From positions 44,266,245 to 44,330,244 of the forward strand of contig OX638372.1 of assembly GCA_951812925.1 (NCBI GenBank): 64,000 nucleotides of DNA. The letters run 5' to 3'. Below the pieces are notes generated by a model, which did not search any database, was not told the origin of the DNA, and was given only the letters and a program-made list of their open reading frames with translations. The position numbers were made by a program, and so were the translations under genes. Shown piece by piece: positions 43,111-54,230 of this stretch. The DNA is from Calliopum simillimum (taxonomy: Eukaryota; Arthropoda; Insecta; Diptera; Lauxaniidae). Numbering within the stretch: position 1 is the first letter of the stretch; every line of letters starts with the position of its first letter.

Positions 43111-43992
43111 AAAAGGAGGCTACATAGGTATATAAAAACCGAATATACCAAAAGAACACAATGAAAAGTAAATACGAAATCATAAACTCAGGAATTTACT
43201 TTTCAATGTGTTTTTTTGGTGTACTTGGTAAGTATTTTTGTACTTGCATACTAATTTATGTCACTCGAACTCAACCGCTTACAAAAAGTTCAAAAAATCA
43301 GAGAACAGTACCCTTGTGTAAGTATTAAATTGTTTTGTGTAATAGTAAAATGTATTTGAAAAAGGTTTAGTTTGATTTGAAAAAAGTTTATTTTGATTTA
43401 CAAAAGGTTTAACTTGGAGTGCAAAACCTGTCCCCTTTTCCAAAGTTTATTTTGGTTTGGAAAAAGTTTAATACGATTGGGAATAATAGATTAATTTGAT
43501 TTTGAAAAGGTTTAACATGGAATGGAAAACCTGTAACAATAATTAAAATGGAATAATATTTCTTAAATCTGTTTAATAATAAGATGTGCCTTATTTAATT
43601 TTTTGCAGTGTAAAATGTAAAAAGTGCGGAATTATATATATTACAAAACTTTAAAGTTTCTTTCAATTTTAAACCAAAAAATTTCCGCACGTAATGGCAG
43701 CTAAGTAAGTGTGAAAAGTAGTTTAATGTGAAAATTGCGCAAAAAAACCAAAAACGCGAAAAATAACGTCACATAATCTTTATCGCCGTCGTAATCGTCG
43801 ATTTTTCAATTAATTTCCTCATTTCTGCAAGTTTTCTGTAAATTCGCTATCTCTATTCGTAGCACAAAATTTCATGCAATTATGATAATATTAACAAGTA
43901 TAAATTTAATTTTTTGTTTACTTTTTTTGTTTGCAAACATTTCTTTATTTTTTCTTGAAATTCAAGCTTTTCTCCACTAGATACTGTAATAA

Positions 43993-45727
43993 CACTAGTT
44001 TACAGCCAAAATTCCCAGCGAATGCCGTTACTCATTTTATATGGAAAATAGGCTGCTGTTTCCGAAAATCGCATTTTTTTTTTTATTTCGTGTCGTTTTC
44101 GAGATATCGGTCATTTTCGGTTTTTGGACCAAAAAAAAAAGATAGTTCTATTAAAATACAAATATCTCAAGAACCAATGTTTGAATTTAAACAAATAATA
44201 TGTCATATTAAAGGTAATTAAATTACCTACAAATGATACCCACATCACTTTTTGGTTGGTTCGTTAGTTTCGGTTAAATAAATTGATTTCTAATTTTTTT
44301 TCGAAAAAATTAAGAAAAAATCAAATTCAACTTCAAATTTATACAAGAAGACATAACTTTTTTATAATATTTTTTTTTTTTGTATCATAGACTATATATT
44401 TGTGAAGAAAATAAGATATTATTTAAGAAAATCGATGGAAAAATGCAAAAGTTGTATACAATTCATTGATAAGTTACCAAAATGCGTTTTTCCCTATTTT
44501 TCCGTTTTTTTGTAATAAACTGTTCGAAAATTTGAAATTTTTTGTAAAAGAAATTAGAAAATCCAAAAAATTCTTAAAGAAGGCATTAAAAGGAAATACC
44601 TATGCCTCGCCGTTTTTCTCTAGCACGTCAGATTTTTTTTTAATCGATTTTTGAAGTTTTTTAATCCACTGTACATGAAAAAACAGAAATAACGCATTCT
44701 TGTGTTAAATCGATGAATTTAACTATATGATCCTTACATCTGAGGTGTATTATGTGTTCAGTAAACTTATGCAGGATACTGCGAGGAATATTTTTGTAGA
44801 AAATTTTAACCCTTTAAAACCCCCACATGTGGGTCATTTTGACCCCCACATGAAGGTCATTTTGACCTACATGTGGGGGTTTGAGAGGGTTAAAATTGTC
44901 TACAAAAATATTCCGCGTAGTATCCTGCATAAGTTTGCTGAAGACATGATACACCTCAGATGTAAGGATCATTTAGTTAAATTCATCGATTTAACACAAG
45001 AATGCGTTATTTCTGTTTTTTCATGAACAGTGGATTAAAAAACTTCAAAAATCAATTAAAAAAAAATCTGACGTGCTAGAGAAAAACGGCGAGGCACAGG
45101 TATTTCCTTTTAATGCCTTCTTTAAGAATTTTTTGGATTTTCTAATTTCTTTTACAAAAAGTTTCAAATTTTCGAACAGTTTATTACAAAAAAACGGAAA
45201 AATAGGGAAAAACGCATTTTAGTAACTTATCAATGAATTGTATACAACTTTTGCATTTTTCCATCGATTTTCTTAAATAGTATTTTATTTGCCTAACAAA
45301 TTTATAGACTATGATATAAAAATACAAAATGATTTTTAATTTTTTTTTTTCTTGTAAAAATCTGCAGTTGATTTAGACATTTTTGTAATTTTTTCGGAAA
45401 AATATACTCTTTTTTTCAGAAATCAATTTATTTCATCGAAACTAACAAACCAGCCAAAAAGTGACGTGAGTATCGTTTGTAGATAATTTAATTACCTTTA
45501 ATATGACATATTATTTGTTTGAATACAAACATTGGTTCTTGAGATATTTGTATTTAAGTGGAACTATCTTTTTTTTTTGGTCCAAAAACCGAAAATGACC
45601 GATATCTCGAAAACGACATGAAATAAAAAAAAAAAATGCGATTTTCGGAATCAGCAGCCCATTTTCCATATAAAATGAGTAACGGCATTCGCTGGGAAAA
45701 AAAATTTTAATCATTTGTAAACTAGTG
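43993..45727. mobile_element. 1.74-kb palindromic element with CACTA-type ends (copy 2)
   Basis: Same termini CACTAGTTTACA/TGTAAACTAGTG and same TAA flanks (43990-43992, 45728-45730) as the 11605-13351 copy, inverted relative to it: its right end has the AAATGATTAAAATTTTTTT subterminal stretch that copy 1 has at its left. Arms pair over more than 800 bp around the ACATGTGGGTCATTTTG cluster near 44820-44880. The 99-codon frame at the centre reads across the palindrome and is not a gene. Confidence 0.87.
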
Positions 45728-45730
45728 TAA

Positions 45731-46225
45731 TCAAGAAAATATTTGTATTTTTTTAATGTGAACGAGTTATGTAAAAACCTTAAAGTTTCAACAATTTCAT
45801 TTCAAATGATTTTTTTTTCGTTTTAAAGGTACACACGAGTTATATACTATAGATAGGTATAGAATTACATAACTGACAATGAGTGCCAACAATAGAAATA
45901 TACAATAATTTCTTATAATTGTGTGAAATTGTTTACAATTTCCGCTAATTTTGTGGTTTTATTCTTCTGTTGCTTGGATCTTAGGAAATTTTAAATAAAA
46001 TATAAAAATTAAAAAAAAGTTAATTTTGTATGAAAAAAAAAAATATAGCAAATATTATTTTTGTAATTTTTAAAAAATTTATTTTTCCATAAAAATACAT
46101 TATTCGTAGCAAATTTTGTTTAATATTTACATTTACAAAGTTCATATGCAGCGTCTGCCTCACTGCTCCAGCAATAAGGGATAAGCAGTTATTATAATTA
46201 ATAGCTTTTGTTAATTATTATAGCA
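45731..46225. other. AT-rich spacer between insertions
   Basis: No repeat boundary or coding sequence recognised. It may be interior of the split foldback element. Confidence 0.4.
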
Positions 46226-46234
46226 ATAAATTCA

Positions 46235-46782
46235 GGTAGCACTCAAAAGCGGCCAAAAAAATAGCGGCCAAAAAATAGCGGCCAACAAAAAGGGGCCAAA
46301 AAATAGCGGCCAAATAAAAAAGGAGCCAAATATAAAAAGGGGCCAAAAAAAAGGGGCCAAAAAATAGCGGCCAAAAAAAAGGGGCCAAAAAATAGCGGCC
46401 AAAAAAAAGAGGCCAAAAATGGCTAAAGTGTTAAATTATCATTATTTTGTTAAAAATCGAACACATTAGGTAAAATAGTAAAGTAAATTGACAAATTGTG
46501 TAACTAACTTTTTCCATGTATTATTTACACAATTTGTCAATTTACTTTACTATTTTACCTAATGTCTTCGATTTTTAACAAAATAATGATAATTTAACAC
46601 TTTAACCATTTTTGGCCTCTTTTTTCCTCTGGCCGCTATTTTTTGGCCCCTTTTTTTTGGCCGCTATTTTTTGGCCCCTTTTTGTATTTGGCCCCTTTTT
46701 TTCTTTGGCCGCTTTTTTTTGGCCGCTATTTTTTGGCCCCTTTTTTTTGGCCGCTATTTTTTGGCCGCTTTTGAGTGGAACC
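46235..46782. mobile_element. Foldback (FB)-like element with tandem-repeat arms, 9-bp target duplication
   Basis: The 9-bp repeat ATAAATTCA flanks it (46226-46234, 46783-46791). Ends are GGTAGCACTCAAAAGCGGCC and the complement-like GGCCGCTTTTGAGTGGAACC. Each arm is a run of GGCCAAAAAATAGC-type units, about a dozen on the left, in opposite orientation on the right. The middle is a 120-bp perfect-looking hairpin around ACTAACTTTTTCCATG. Repeat-rich TIRs with 9-bp duplications are the Drosophila FB pattern. Overlapping frames on both strands are repeat translation. Confidence 0.88.
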
Positions 46783-47004
46783 ATAAATTCAGTTTTTTTT
46801 TAATTTTTTTATACTCATAGTAATATTAAATTCGCAAGTTAATAATTCGAGGAAAAAAATTGTTTTTTTTTAGGTTTTAATTTTGCATTTTATTTCAACT
46901 GCGCAATAACAATAGAATATGATTTAAGTAAAACCCTAATTAGCATTTGATTCAAATGTTCATATCTGATTTGTTATTATGTATAAAAATATCTTTTTTA
47001 AGTA

Positions 47005-47827
47005 GGGTAAGGGAGGGAAATATGGACCACCCATCTTTCTTTTTAAATAAAACCCAAAATACATAAAACAAAACAATTAATTTTATGCCATTCAGTAAGA
47101 GAAACAATTTACCTTTATTCTGATTCACTTTTAGATAAATATCTCATCAGGATAAAGAAAAAAAAATTAAAAAACTGAAAATACTCAAAATGAAGATATG
47201 GACCATATAGTCGGCACATTTTTCATGACTTCAAGAACGTCAGATTACACATTCAACCCAAAATTCGCTACGTCGATCTTCTGAGTAAAGGGTATTACAT
47301 TATATGCATTTTTTATCATTTTTTTTCCTTTGTAGTTAATGAATTACATATAATGACCATCAGACTCGCCATGAAAACTGCAACTAGATTCCCCATCTGA
47401 AAAATATGATAAATACATTTGTTTTTAAGGCTTTTTTCTTTGGTGGTCCATATTACCCACAGCACATGTTTTTGAAATAAGTGGTTTTTTTATCAAAAAG
47501 TCTTGTGGTTAATGAACTAATTTGTGCTCATAAATAATAAATAGTATCCACTGACTTTATATAATTAGCCATATATTTAAAAACGCGATGTTTTTAAAGT
47601 GAAATAATGAAATATACTCACTAGAAAAAAATTATCCCTGATCTTTTTTTTAGAAAAATCAACTTTACAGAAACATGCGACTTCACCGAACGCTAAAATC
47701 GCCCTATTATAAGCTTTAAGTATTAGCGTTAAGTTTGAACATGAATAACGGTAAATGCTATGCATGTAGTGGAAAATAACCGTGTGGTCCATATTATCCA
47801 CGTAGTCCATATTTCCCTCCCTTACCC
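47005..47827. mobile_element. 823-bp element with TA target duplication
   Basis: TIRs GGGTAAGGGAGGGAAATATG and the complement ending CCTTACCC, about 27 bp, with TA at 47003-47004 and 47828-47829. The motif TATGGACCA or its complement recurs inside at 47195, 47450 and 47785. Minus-strand frame 47577-47846 has no transposase motif. Confidence 0.82.
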
Positions 47828-47934
47828 TATATATGGGTAATTTCATTTCAAAGATAATTCTGCCTAAAACAATTGTTGGACTGTGATTTTTTATTTTAAG
47901 GTCTGAAACAATGATGAAGAAAATAACAAGATAA

Positions 47935-48132
47935 TTATGTATGTATGTATGTATTCTCCTTTAACTCATAGGAGGAGCATAGGGCCAATATGAAATCCCT
48001 CCATTTGTCACGATCCCTTGCGATGACTTTGATCTCTTGCCACGATTTTCCCGATTCTTGGATTTCCTTTTCCAACGACCTTTTCCAGTTGGTTTTGGGT
48101 CTACCACGTCCTCTACTGCCTTGTGGATTCAA
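47935..48132 (-). pseudogene. C-terminal end of the non-LTR ORF, out of frame with the RT part
   Basis: Reads NPQGSRGRGRPKTNWKRSLE, then KEIQESGKSWQEIKVIARD and RDKWRDFILALCSS, matching the + strand copy at 50150-50313. The apparent later residues come from the (CATA)n tail. It is separated from the RT frame by the 17-bp deletion. Confidence 0.85.
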
Positions 48133-49475
48133 CTCAAGGGCCTGACGACAAACTTCGCTGTGTGGTTTCCGGAGAGTGTGACCAATCCATCCCCATTTGC
48201 GCAGCTTGACCTCGTTTGCTATAGCCTTCTGTTTGCATTTTTGATGTAGTGCGAGGCCACCAAACCTTTAGTATACGCCTTAAGCATTTGTTCGTTAGTT
48301 GTTCAGTAACAAGCCACGTTTCGCACCCATATAACAAAACCGATTTCACATTCGAATCAAAAATGCGCACTCTCGTTTTGGTGGATATAACGGATGAAGA
48401 CCATATTTTGTTCAGTTGAGCAAACGCGCCTTTTGCTTTTGCTATTCTTGAGTTGATATCCTCTTTTGCTCCACCATCCATGGAGATAATGCTGCCTAAA
48501 TACATGAAGCTATCGACGTTTCCGATGTCATCACTGCCACTGTCGAAGGCAGTGCTATAGTCAACGAAGACAAGTTGAAGTGCAGCACGCCACTCGCATG
48601 ATTGTTCGACAATTATTCTGAGCGTGTTGATTTGATCCACGCATGATCTGTTTCGCCGGAATCCTGCTTGCTGTTTTCGAATGGCCGAATCAAGTTTTTC
48701 GCTTATCCTGCTCAGAAGCACTTTCGTCAGTACTTTTGATGGTACTGAGAGCAAGGTGATGCCTCTATAGTTTCGGCACTCGCTTAGGTCACCTTTTTTC
48801 GGCAATTTGACTAACATGCCATGTAGCCAATCTTCTGGCAAACGCTCTTCACTCCAGATTTTGGTGAGCAGAGGTTGGAGAATTTTAGCTTATGTTATGC
48901 GGCATGCCTTTAGCAGTTCAGCTGTTATTTGATCTATACCGGCGGCCTTGTTGTTTTTCATGCTTTGGATAGCTTTCACTATTTCATCAATTGTAGGCGG
49001 CGGTGTTTGTATTCAACTACTACTGCGAGTCACTGCGGCAGTTGTAGTTGGTGATTCTGGTTGCAGGGATGTGGTAGACATGGGATTTAGTATATCACAA
49101 AAATACTCTTTCCATCTGTTTAGTTGGTCGTCCGCAGATGTTAAGAGATTTCCGTTTTTGTCTTTGATAGGGCGGTTCTGTTGGAGTTTTCTGCCTGATA
49201 ATCTGCGGGTGATATCGTAAAGCTGCCTGAGATTTTGAGCATTTGCAGCGCTTTCGGCTTCGCTCGCGAGGTCGTTATACATTCTTCTTTTGTCTTGTCT
49301 GCACGATCGCCTGACTGCTTTATTGAGATAGTTAAAGACCTTTTCGGCGACGTTCTTTTGCGCTCTAGTTTTAGCGTCGTCTCCTAGTTTTTTCGCGCTT
49401 CTTCTTTTTTCGACAAGACCCCACGTTTCCTCGCTCATCCAGTGCTTCTTGTTCGAGGGTCGAAACCCAAGTACA
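47939..49475 (-). mobile_element. 5'-truncated non-LTR retrotransposon with 14-bp target duplication
   Basis: Minus-strand insert between two copies of AACAAGATAATTAT (47925-47938 and 49476-49489), ending 3' in a (CATA)n tail. It lacks the 5' end and endonuclease. From 5' to 3': a linker region (49475-49013) containing HWMSEETWGLVEKRRSAKK, then RT (48841 on), then the C-terminal part. The element class is the endonuclease/RT type often labelled craniofacial-development-protein-2-like; the exact clade is not resolved. A sister 3' fragment lies at 49873-50339. Confidence 0.9.
48134..48841 (-). pseudogene. Reverse transcriptase fragment with palm deletion and frameshift
   Basis: RT fingers and motif A are readable: LPKKGDLSECRNYRGITLLS, QQAGFRRNRSCVDQI and VFVDYSTAFDS. 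Then the sequence jumps straight to DSFMYLGSIISMDGG, so the motifs B and C (with the catalytic DD) that should lie between are gone; the joint is near 48540. Compared with 49873-50339 it also lacks 18 bp (in frame, at TEQLTNK) and about 17 bp (frameshift after WPRT), after which the frame is out of register until the 47935-48132 piece. Cannot make active RT. Confidence 0.88.
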
Positions 49476-49489
49476 AACAAGATAATTAT

Positions 49490-49872
49490 AGTGTTCAAAA
49501 AATTTCATAAATAGTAGATTTCATTCAGAAACTGTCGAAAATAGTAGTTCTTAGCTGATATCTCTTATATGTATATAAAAATTAATTAATTGTTTGAGTG
49601 TTCGGTTTTTACAGACTCGAAAACCACTTGACCGAATTTAATAAAATGCTCAGAGTATTATTATTATTTCTTTATTAGTAAAAAAAGGATGGTTATTATT
49701 AAACAGACTTAAGATATATTATTTGATTTTTAGTTATTATTTAATTTTTAAACCTCTTCTAAAACAATTTAACCTTTATACAAACCAAAATAAACCTTGG
49801 ACAAGGGAACAAGTTTTCCACTTCAAGACTAAACTTTTTTCCAAATTAAATTAATCTTAACTACATTCAAAT
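49490..49872. other. Remnant sequence and inner end of split foldback right arm
   Basis: CGAAAACCACTTGACCGAAT near 49618 recurs as a near match at 51019, a dispersed relic. From about 49690 the right arm of the old foldback element begins. Confidence 0.5.
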
Positions 49873-50339
49873 GTGCGCATTTTTGATTCGAATGTGAAAT
49901 CGGTTTTGTTATATGGGTGCGAAACATGGCTTGTTACTGAACAACTAACAAACAAGCTGCAAGTATTCGTCAACAAATGCTTAAGGCGTATACTAAAGGT
50001 TTGGTGGCCTCGCACTATATCAAATGCCGAGCTACATCAAAAATGCAAACAGAAGGCTATAGCAAACGAGATCAAGCTGCGCAAATGGGGATGGATTGGT
50101 CACACTCTCCGGAAACCACACAGCGAAGTTTGTCGCCAGGCCCTTGAGTGGAATCCACAAGGCAGTAGAGGACGTGGTAGACCCAAAACCAACTGGAAAA
50201 GGTCGTTGGAAAAGGAAATCCAAGAATCGGGAAAATCGTGGCAAGAGATCAAAGTCATCGCAAGGGATCGTGACAAATGGAGAGATTTCATATTGGCCCT
50301 ATGCTCCTCCTAGGAGTTAAAGGAGAATACATACATACA
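49873..50339 (+). mobile_element. 3' fragment of the same non-LTR retrotransposon, 11-bp target duplication
   Basis: Flanked by TACATTCAAAT (49862-49872 and 50340-50350), with an ATAC-repeat tail. One frame (49873-50313) reads LLYGCETWLVTEQLTNKLQV, a RILKVWWPRTISNAELHQK stretch, then WGWIGHTLRK and RGRGRPKTNWKRSLEKEIQE. It is opposite in direction to the 47939-49475 copy and only 400 bp away, nearly identical over the shared part, but without its two small deletions. 5' truncation removed all RT motifs. Confidence 0.9.
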
Positions 50340-50436
50340 TACATTCAAATTAACCCTCTTCCAAACCAAATAAAACTTTTAAAAACAAATTAAACCTTTC
50401 CTAAAACAAATTAAACTTTTTCCAAATCAATTTATC

Positions 50437-50735
50437 GGTGATTATCCAAGGCAAAAAAAAAAAAAAAAAACATCCAATGAAAACTATTCAAAAAAACATA
50501 CAAAAAAAATATCCAGAAACAAAAACATCCAAAAATAAAATCATACAAAAAAAAAAAAAAAAAAATATCCAATAAAAAAATGTTCAATCGGATGTTTTTA
50601 TTTTTGGATGTTTTTATTTTTTTTTGGATGTTTTTTTTTTGGATGTTTTTTTTTGGATGTTTTTATTTTTGGATGTTTTTCATCAGATGTTTTTTTTTGA
50701 TGTTTTTTTTTTTTGGATATTTTTGAGTGGAATCT
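50437..50735. mobile_element. Second foldback-like element with tandem AACATCCAAA units
   Basis: Flanked by AATTTATC (50429-50436 and 50736-50743). The left half is built of AAACATCCAAAAA variants and the right half of TTTTTGGATGTTTTT variants, so the halves pair. The right end GAGTGGAATCT resembles the right end of 46235-46782 (GAGTGGAACC), suggesting one family with different arm repeats. The left terminus is less clear. Confidence 0.75.
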
Positions 50736-50796
50736 AATTTATCCTCTTAAACAAACCAAAATAAACCTTTGACAAGGGTACTGTTCTCTGATTTTC

Positions 50797-51751
50797 ATTA
50801 ACCTTTGGTTTGTGGTTAAGTTCAAATTGTAATAAATACCCAGACACCAGAGGTAACGTCACAATTTTTCTTTAAATATACAGTGCCACTAATAAGTATG
50901 CATACATCCCACAAAAATGCCATTTTGAACAAGGTGGGTAAACTATGGTATTGTTGATACTGGGGCACATTTCATTTTGCTATTTTCAGTGTGAACACGG
51001 CTTTCGACGACTTGGACTCGAAAACCACTTGAACGATTTCAATAAAATTTTCACAATATGTTGGGTAAGATTTGGGGAATGTTATAGGCTAGAAAAATAG
51101 GCGGCGCCACGCCTCTAAAACAAAAATCGCCATATCTCAGAAACAGTTTGCCACAGAAGAATGAAATTTGACACATAAGTTAAACAAAATTCGACATACA
51201 TAGTAATATATAAATTGAGAATTTCAGAAAAATGTCACCACCCCACAACAACATTTTTTTTATATAAGCTCACTTTCGGCCACTGTCCAACTAATCGAAC
51301 AGTAAAATTGCCCTTTTTTAAATAATTTTGTAAACTATTGTATGAAAGTAAATGACGATATCAGAAAGATAAGAGCCCTATATTACTTTGATCTTTTGGC
51401 TGTTCGAAAAAATTTATTATACAACACTTCCCCACCCACGTTCAGTAGTTTGGGGGTGGTAATTGAAAAATACCTTGTCAATAGACCTTTTTCTAAAAAA
51501 TTATTAAAAATAACAATGAAAAGAAAAACTAATCTTGAGGCTTTATAGCCAAAGAACCAAACTATCCTTTGCAATCATAAAATCAACACCAGCAAACTCC
51601 TGAATGACACAAGAATGGGTCAAAGTTTTGGTATTCGATTAATCGAACGCTGGTCATTATTCCAACCCCAAAAATTCCATACAAATACAACCAAACTTGT
51701 TTGATGAACCACTTAAATCCGTCAGCCGAAAGGTAATTATCGTCGAGACTA
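50797..51751. other. Relic repeat sequence
   Basis: Contains GACTCGAAAACCACTTGAAC (51006) like that at 49616, and GGCGGCGCCACGCCTC near 51101. No boundary or coding sequence identified; the frames at 51342-51574 on both strands are unsupported. Confidence 0.4.
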
Positions 51752-51886
51752 AGCCTTGTGATGCTAAAATTCGCAAAAACTACCTCCCTTCACCCCCGCT
51801 ATGTGATGATAGCGTGGAGTAAAAAAAAACATAGAGGGAGTGAAGAGAAGGGGTAAGTTTAAACGAAATTTTAGCATCACGCGGCT
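51752..51886. mobile_element. 135-bp MITE, TA-flanked
   Basis: AGCCTTGTGATGCTAAAATT pairs with AATTTTAGCATCACGCGGCT, with TA at 51750-51751 and 51887-51888. The interior has CCTCCCTTCACCCCC pairing loosely with GGGAGTGAAGAGAAGGGG. Confidence 0.7.
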
Positions 51887-51888
51887 TA

Positions 51889-53121
51889 TGGATAGCTTCC
51901 TTTCAACTGCCATCGATGAGATTTACATTCCGGTTGGCGGATTATAAGGTGTTCACAAACCAAGTCTCGTCGTCTGGGATTTTGTGGCATGAGCTAACGG
52001 CCAAAGTGCGATTAATCGAAGACTTGATTTTTCGACATAACGGTAAAACTAGTGGGGGTAATAATTTTCGATGACGGATTTGGAATCAGGGGGTGTCAAT
52101 TACTCTAAAAGTATAACTTATATCAAAAAATAAAAAAAAATTTTCATTTATAGGCTTTGACTTAGCTCAAAAACCAGCCTATCATTTTTGGCATTTTCTC
52201 TCCAACATTTCCACATTTCTTGTTATTCTTTTTCCAGCGATTATGTCTGTATAGGCGATAGTCGTTAAGGGTCAATGTTAAGTTTGCCAGAAGTTTTTAT
52301 GAAAACCTAAGCGCATAGTCAATATAAGAGTAATATATGTAGAAACAGTTCGTAAATATTTCGGTCAAATTTTTAACTAAATGGGTGTTAAATATTTATG
52401 AGGAAAATTTCAAAATCTTTAGAAAATACCACGTAAATTCCAATCAATAAGTGAATTTATGCCCAAACACTGTGTTGCCATCCAAACAGATAAAGAAAAA
52501 GCGAACTCGAACAGCGCGAATTGAAATGCCTGGGTATAAAACGTGCCAAGAATGGAAATTAAAACGAGTTGTAGCTCAGAACCAAATTACCAAAGAGTAC
52601 GACCCAAAGATAAATGAGTAAAATAACAAAATTGTGTAAACTTATAAAAAACGTAAGCGAAAGAAAAGAATAAACAACGAAATTAAAAGTAAACAGAAAC
52701 ACAAATTACGAGTAAATTGTTGGCAACACGTTAAGTAACAGCGACACCTAGCGGGCATTAATAAAAAACAGAAAATAAAAAAAAAAAAAAATAAAAACGT
52801 TTGGCTTTTGCAAAAAAGCGGAAAACCACGCGAAACTGGCTAAGAACTTGAAAAGATAAGTACGAGTAGTATAAGAAGTAGATGAAAAAAAAGGAAAGAG
52901 AAACTTAAAAACGCACACATACACACACTCGTTTAAAAGCTTATAAAACAAATGGAAAAACCTGTTGAATTAATGATGTTGTTGTCACGATTTCTGACGT
53001 TGAACTCTTGAGCAAAAGCAAAAAATAAATAAACAGCCATAGAGAGAAAATGCCATAGTAAAGTGTTGAAAAAATGAAAAAACACGGCAACACTTATTCA
53101 TTCAATGTCTTTATATACAAG
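51889..53121. other. Non-coding stretch
   Basis: GCGATTAATCGAA-type phrases near 51630 and 52010 suggest a decayed element. 52480-52760 is A-rich. No coding exon recognised. Confidence 0.4.
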
Positions 53122-53123
53122 TA

Positions 53124-53497
53124 CAGTGGTGCCTAGTTAATTGCGTCGGCTGAAAGGCATGATTTTTCAACGCATTTAACTCAATTAGGAGAATCCCGCT
53201 TAAATGCGTTGGGTACTTAATTAAGAAAACCTCGTTTTATTGCACAGAAAATCGAATTAAACTGGAGTTTTCCCAAAAATTAAACATGTTATTTATCAAT
53301 TTCATAAGAAAGCTGCTTTTAATGGTTGCTCTTTTCAATTTTATAATACTTCATAGAATGTAATTTTCATTTATTTATAATAACATTTTTGAGATTTTTG
53401 CTCAATTAATTTGGGACTTTTATAAGAATTTTAAAGTTTGCAGTATAAATAACCGTAGAACCGAATTTAACGCGGTGCAATAAGCCGGAGACCACTG
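53124..53497. mobile_element. 374-bp MITE, TA-flanked, CAGTGGT termini
   Basis: Left end CAGTGGTGCCTAGTTAATTG and right end complement CAGTGGTCTCCGGCTTATTG are imperfect TIRs flanked by TA (53122-53123, 53498-53499). CAGTG-TA ends recall the pogo/Tigger branch of Tc1/mariner; that placement is inference. Inside, AACGCATTTAA repeats twice. Confidence 0.75.
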
Positions 53498-53499
53498 TA

Positions 53500-54230
53500 C
53501 ATATTGCTGTTGGGTCTATCTCTCTTCAATGTGATAAGTGTGTGACGAATAAAAAGAAATATGAATATGTAGCATGTAGTACTGACTGACTTGTCTTTTA
53601 GACAATTGAAATGTCTAGGAGTTATGGTAATGATAATGACCAAATAAGTGGTGAGGCTTAGCGACGAAAGACTTTTATATAAATTGCCAGAAGATATGGA
53701 TTTTCCTTTCTTTTCATATTTTGCTGTTGCGGTAAAAGGACATTATGAAGACATAAATATGTTTTTAAAAAAATATATATGTAAAGGAAATGGTTTTCAT
53801 GAGGAAGTGATTTTTTTTTTCTCACAAATAAAGTATTTAATGGGATTGTAAGCAAGAAAATAAATAAAAATGAAACTGAGTCTGTTAAGCAGCTCTCTGA
53901 GTGTGGTTTTATAAGTGTGAAAATTAGTCACTCTCCTGCCGTTCTTTAACAATCAGTATCAATTAATATGACAATTTGCTTTTTAATACACAAAGTCGGT
54001 ATATCAATACGGTCGATTATTGGGTGGGTAGTCGCACGGTGGGAGATTGCATACCTCTCATAACGTTTGAGTAGGCTAGATGATTCCAAAAATGGGCGTG
54101 AAAAGTTAACGGACACGCCTTCCTCATATACAGAGTGAACTATCTTTTAATGCGGAAAAGGTCATCGACCTGGAATTTTGTACAAATAAATATCTATGCG
54201 TAAGCTATAATTAGGGACACCTAGAGCTCG
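53500..54230. other. Non-coding stretch
   Basis: Nothing supportable; the frames at 53648-53855 on both strands overlap and have no motif. Confidence 0.4.

Larger units (their letters stand above)
43293..50796. mobile_element. Arms of an old foldback element split by at least six insertions
   Basis: The left arm (43293 to about 43600) and right arm (about 49690-50796) are inverted copies. Outer ends share AATCAGAGAACAGTACCCTT and its complement, next come CCAAAATAAAC-type subrepeats of roughly 20 bp (TTTGGAAAAGTTTAATTTG pattern), and the inner ends share TCTGTTTAATAATAA. The right arm is cut by a non-LTR fragment (49873-50339) and a tandem-arm foldback (50437-50735), whose target duplications rejoin the arm. 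Everything else between the arms is also inserted or unidentified. Confidence 0.75.

Noticed and set aside
46602..46803. Overlapping open frames on both strands (Lys/Gly-rich and Phe/Pro-rich)
   Set aside because: Direct translation of GGCCAAAAAATAGC tandem units.
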